Below, one piece after another: positions 31,027 to 33,623 of a stretch of 33,623 nucleotides of DNA. The stretch is from an uncultured Selenomonadaceae bacterium (lineage in GTDB: Bacteria; Bacillota; Negativicutes; Selenomonadales; Selenomonadaceae), in the NCBI GenBank assembly GCA_902778455.1, contig CACYXR010000022.1, positions 1-33,623 on the forward strand, written 5' to 3'. How positions within the stretch are numbered: the first letter of the stretch is position 1; each line of letters begins with the position of its first letter. The notes beneath the pieces were generated by a model. The model searched no databases. It saw only the letters and a program-made list of their open reading frames with translations, and was not told the DNA's origin. Position numbers and translations under genes: made by a program.

Positions 31027-33504
31027 ATGAAACGAAAACTCGCGAAAAAACTTGCCTCTCTTGCCGCGGCGGCGCTCCTGGTTTTTACCGCCGGCGGTCA
31101 ACAGGCTTCCGCCGCTTCGCATGTGGGGCCGAGCGCAGATTTTTCTGACGCTTACAGCCCGTCCGATACATGGATTATTTACTGGTATCTCTGCGGCACC
31201 GATCTTGAAACCGATAACGGCGCCGCTTCCGCCGACCTGCGGGAGCTCCAGAAGGTCCAGCTTCCGCCGAATGTCAAGGTCGTGATCCAGACCGGCGGCG
31301 CGAACAGGTGGCAAACCAGCGGCATCCCCAGCGGCGGCACGGCCCGCTTTCTCTATGATTCGGAAGGCATGCACAATCTCGGCCCGACGCCCAATGCGGA
31401 CATGGGGACGGAACGCGGTCTTGCGGACTTCCTGCGCTTCGGCAGGGACAACTTCTCCGCCGACCACAGTATTTTCGTTTTCTGGAACCACGGCGGCGGC
31501 AGTATCGGCGGCATCTGCTACGACGAGCGCACCGACAACATGATGAGCCTCGACGAGGTCCATGACGCTTTCGATTCTGTCTACGGCTCGAATCCCGACG
31601 CTCCTCCCTTTGAGATCATCGGCTTCGACGCCTGCCTGATGGCGACGGTGGACAGTCTTGCCTCGCTGCACGGTTTCGCCCGCTATATGGTGGCCTCGCA
31701 GGAAAGCGAGCCGGGCTGCGGCTGGAACTATACCGGCTGGCTCGGCGCATTGGCGGACAATCCCGCCATGGGCGGCGCGGGGCTCGGCAAAGTGATCTGC
31801 GATACCTATTACCAGGGCTGCGTTGCGGACGGCAACTCCTCCGAGGAAATCGCCACCCTTTCCGTTTCCGACGTCTCGAAAGCTCCGGATTTGGTGGCCG
31901 CTTACGGCGCGTATGGCGTCGAGGCGCTGCAGGCCGCCGCGCAAGATCCTCGGCAGTTTTTCACGCAGTTTTCCCGCAGCGCGTCCGTCTCGGAAAACTA
32001 CGGCGGCAACACCCGTGAAGAAGGCTACTACGACATGGTGGATATCGGAGAGTTGGCGCAGAACACCCGAAATCTTATGCCCTCGACCGCCGATCCGCTT
32101 CTCTCGGCATTAAACGACTGCGTGCTTTATCGAGTCAACGGCTCCTACCGCCCGGGCGGACAGGGCCTTTCCTGCTATCATCCCTATGACGGCGACGCCG
32201 ACGTTTGGCGCGCATACGCGGATATCGACGTCTCGCCGGGGCCGATCAAGTGCCTTTACTACTATCTGATTTTCGGGCAGATGCCCGGCGCGGCGCAGGA
32301 ATATGTGTCCGGAGGGGCGCCCGCCTACACGCCGGAAATCATCACCCCCGGCGCGGGCGCGAGCATCAGCGCCACCATCCTCGGCTCGGCTCCTTCTTCG
32401 GCGCCCGCCGTCGGCTCCCACCCGATCTACAACGTGCGGCAGCTTGAGGATACGCCCGTGGACATCGACAAGGACGGCAACGCTTTCGTGCAGCTTTCAC
32501 CCTCGGCGGTCGATCTCCTGTCCGTCGTCCATTGCCAGCTGGTGTATCTGGATGAAAAACAGGACGTCATGGTCGACCTCGGCTCCGACTCGAATATCAA
32601 CGCCGATTGGGACCGCGGCCGCTTCACGGATAACTTCTTCGGCACATGGCCGATGCTGGAAGGGCATCCCGTCTATGTCGAGATAACCTATGAAAACGAC
32701 GACTTCAATCTTTACGCGATCCCGCTGAAGCTGAACGGCGTCCCCGTCAATCTGCAGGTTGTCTATGATTACAAGAGCGAGAAATACAATATCCTCGGCG
32801 CGAGAAAAGACGACAAACGCGGTCTTGAAAGCCTCGTGGCCAGCCGCGAGCTAATCCAGCTCAAGCCAGGCGACACGATCACCACCCTCCATTACGGCAT
32901 GACTCTTTCCGGGCCGGATACCGAATACACCGAGGTTGAGGTGGACACCTTCACTATCGGCGCGAATCCGCAGGTCAAGGACGAAAATGTGGGCGACGGC
33001 ACCTACGGCTACTTTTTCGAGTTCATCGATCCGACGAACAACTCCGCGCTGTCCAATATGGTCACCTATACGATCAAGAACGGAGAAATCACTACGTCGG
33101 TGGACAACTCGATGACCGGAGCCACGGGCCAGCAGGGCGGTTTTGCCGAGACAGGATATGGCGCCGACCCGGGTCTCTTGCAAACCGGAATGGGCGGCAA
33201 CGGCGCTTATGACGGAGGATACAGCGGCGGAAGCTCCGGCGGCAGCATCGCCGACTCGATGACGGGCGGCAGCAGCGGAAGCTATGACGGCGGAACTGGC
33301 GGCGGCTATGATGGAGGGGTCGACGGCGGATATAGCGGCGGTTACGACGGAGGCCACAGCGGAGGGTATTCCGGCGGCGGCAGCATTGCCGATTCGCTTT
33401 CGGGCAGCAGCGGAGGCTATGACGGCGGCTACGACGGAGACTATAACGGCGGTTACAGCGGAGGAAATGCCGGCGGCAGCATCGCCGAATCTTTGGGAAG
33501 ATAA
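31027..33504 (+). CDS. Exported clostripain-family (C11) cysteine protease with Gly-rich repeat tail
   Basis: This 825-residue protein has a signal peptide (KRKLAKK, then a hydrophobic stretch, cleavage near ASA/A at 29-31). The C11 catalytic domain (about 48-420) has the catalytic His155 (FVFWNHGGGS) and Cys203 (GFDACLMAT). A beta-rich middle region follows (about 470-700). The last 110 residues are Gly/Ser/Asp/Tyr-rich, with many YDGG and YSGG units and three copies of a GGSIA(D/E)S motif. C11 proteases generally cut after Arg or Lys; this one would act outside the cell or at the surface. The ATG at 31027 follows GGAGGG. Its stop codon is at the junction with the repeat element. Confidence 0.88.
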   Translation: MKRKLAKKLASLAAAALLVFTAGGQQASAASHVGPSADFSDAYSPSDTWIIYWYLCGTDLETDNGAASADLRELQKVQLPPNVKVVIQTGGANRWQTSGIPSGGTARFLYDSEGMHNLGPTPNADMGTERGLADFLRFGRDNFSADHSIFVFWNHGGGSIGGICYDERTDNMMSLDEVHDAFDSVYGSNPDAPPFEIIGFDACLMATVDSLASLHGFARYMVASQESEPGCGWNYTGWLGALADNPAMGGAGLGKVICDTYYQGCVADGNSSEEIATLSVSDVSKAPDLVAAYGAYGVEALQAAAQDPRQFFTQFSRSASVSENYGGNTREEGYYDMVDIGELAQNTRNLMPSTADPLLSALNDCVLYRVNGSYRPGGQGLSCYHPYDGDADVWRAYADIDVSPGPIKCLYYYLIFGQMPGAAQEYVSGGAPAYTPEIITPGAGASISATILGSAPSSAPAVGSHPIYNVRQLEDTPVDIDKDGNAFVQLSPSAVDLLSVVHCQLVYLDEKQDVMVDLGSDSNINADWDRGRFTDNFFGTWPMLEGHPVYVEITYENDDFNLYAIPLKLNGVPVNLQVVYDYKSEKYNILGARKDDKRGLESLVASRELIQLKPGDTITTLHYGMTLSGPDTEYTEVEVDTFTIGANPQVKDENVGDGTYGYFFEFIDPTNNSALSNMVTYTIKNGEITTSVDNSMTGATGQQGGFAETGYGADPGLLQTGMGGNGAYDGGYSGGSSGGSIADSMTGGSSGSYDGGTGGGYDGGVDGGYSGGYDGGHSGGYSGGGSIADSLSGSSGGYDGGYDGDYNGGYSGGNAGGSIAESLGR

Positions 33505-33623
33505 AGGAACCACTGAATAAGTCTCTCCGCGCCTCTGCCGGATCTTTTTCCGACTGCCGTCGTCAAATCCCTCTCGACGTAGCGATGCTACGCCTTCGAG
33601 GTCTTTTCCTAGACAGTCGAAAA
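33502..33623. repeat. Partial copy of the interspersed palindromic element, cut by the window edge
   Basis: It begins TAAAGGAACCACTGAATAAG and matches the right arm of the complete copy at 5805-5972 in reverse orientation. Its core hairpin (AAATCCCTCTCGACGTAGC) and the end block ctagacagtcgaaaa also match. The stop codon of the clostripain-family gene overlaps its first base or so. It reads in the same orientation as the copy at 1-102. Confidence 0.85.

Noticed and set aside
30706..31944. Minus-strand ORF (412 residues) opposite the clostripain-family gene
   Set aside because: It spans a promoter and two real genes and has Ala/Arg/Val-rich filler composition.
1..33623. CRISPR array, tRNA, rRNA or prophage
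   Set aside because: No short regularly spaced direct repeats, no cloverleaf-type or ribosomal sequence, and no phage structural or integrase gene was seen.

Overview
The window looks like a stretch of chromosome from an anaerobic member of the Bacillota. It is GC-rich, and I infer a Negativicutes/Selenomonas-type lineage. The evidence is strong Shine-Dalgarno sites with frequent TTG/GTG starts, a LytR-CpsA-Psr protein, a VanW protein, an NlpC/P60 hydrolase, a DUF951 protein, a very long glutamine synthetase and a perfect Bacillus-type parS site. No rRNA, tRNA, CRISPR array, phage gene or transposase was seen. Both ends of the window lie inside copies of one interspersed palindromic element, with a third, complete copy at 5805-5972. 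The piece may therefore be a contig broken at a multicopy repeat.

Layout. 1-4708 (minus strand): two tandem FIST sensory proteins of equal length, then a soluble hybrid histidine kinase with PAS-like, HisKA, HATPase, REC and Hpt parts. 4941-5672: a small exported protein. 5763-5778: parS, followed by the complete repeat element. 5969-10126: a radical SAM protein, an LCP cell-wall ligase, an alkylation-repair pair (HhH-GPD glycosylase and O6-alkylguanine methyltransferase) and a small PAS-like protein. 10310-21652 (plus strand): a 12-gene cluster described below. 21718-30853 (mostly minus strand): a GNAT acetyltransferase, a long glutamine synthetase, two tandem Tat-exported purple-acid-phosphatase-like proteins, a DUF951 protein, a nitrilase-family amidase (plus strand), a lone glucose-type EIIA, VanW and NlpC/P60. 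31027-33504: an exported clostripain-family protease with a glycine-rich repeat tail.

The most interesting region is the 10310-21652 cluster, which reads as a pathway that makes and transfers an acylated amino sugar. Its parts are a three-part protein (glycosyltransferase-like domain, GT2 domain, zinc-ribbon methyltransferase); a VioA-like sugar aminotransferase with a NeuD/PglD-like acyltransferase; three separate acyl carrier proteins; a KAS III; two SDR reductases; a DltA-like amino-acid adenylating enzyme; a second ANL ligase; and a GNAT-like protein. My model is that a short 3-hydroxyacyl group and/or an aminoacyl group is built on dedicated carrier proteins and attached to the amine of a dideoxy-amino sugar. 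The sugar is then methylated and transferred to a surface target such as flagellin. The gene content recalls the flagellin-glycosylation islands and viosamine pathways of Pseudomonas. The DltA-like enzyme, the three carriers and the GT-GT-methyltransferase fusion are unusual additions. No sugar-nucleotide dehydratase or flagellin gene is in the window, so the precursor and acceptor are not shown.
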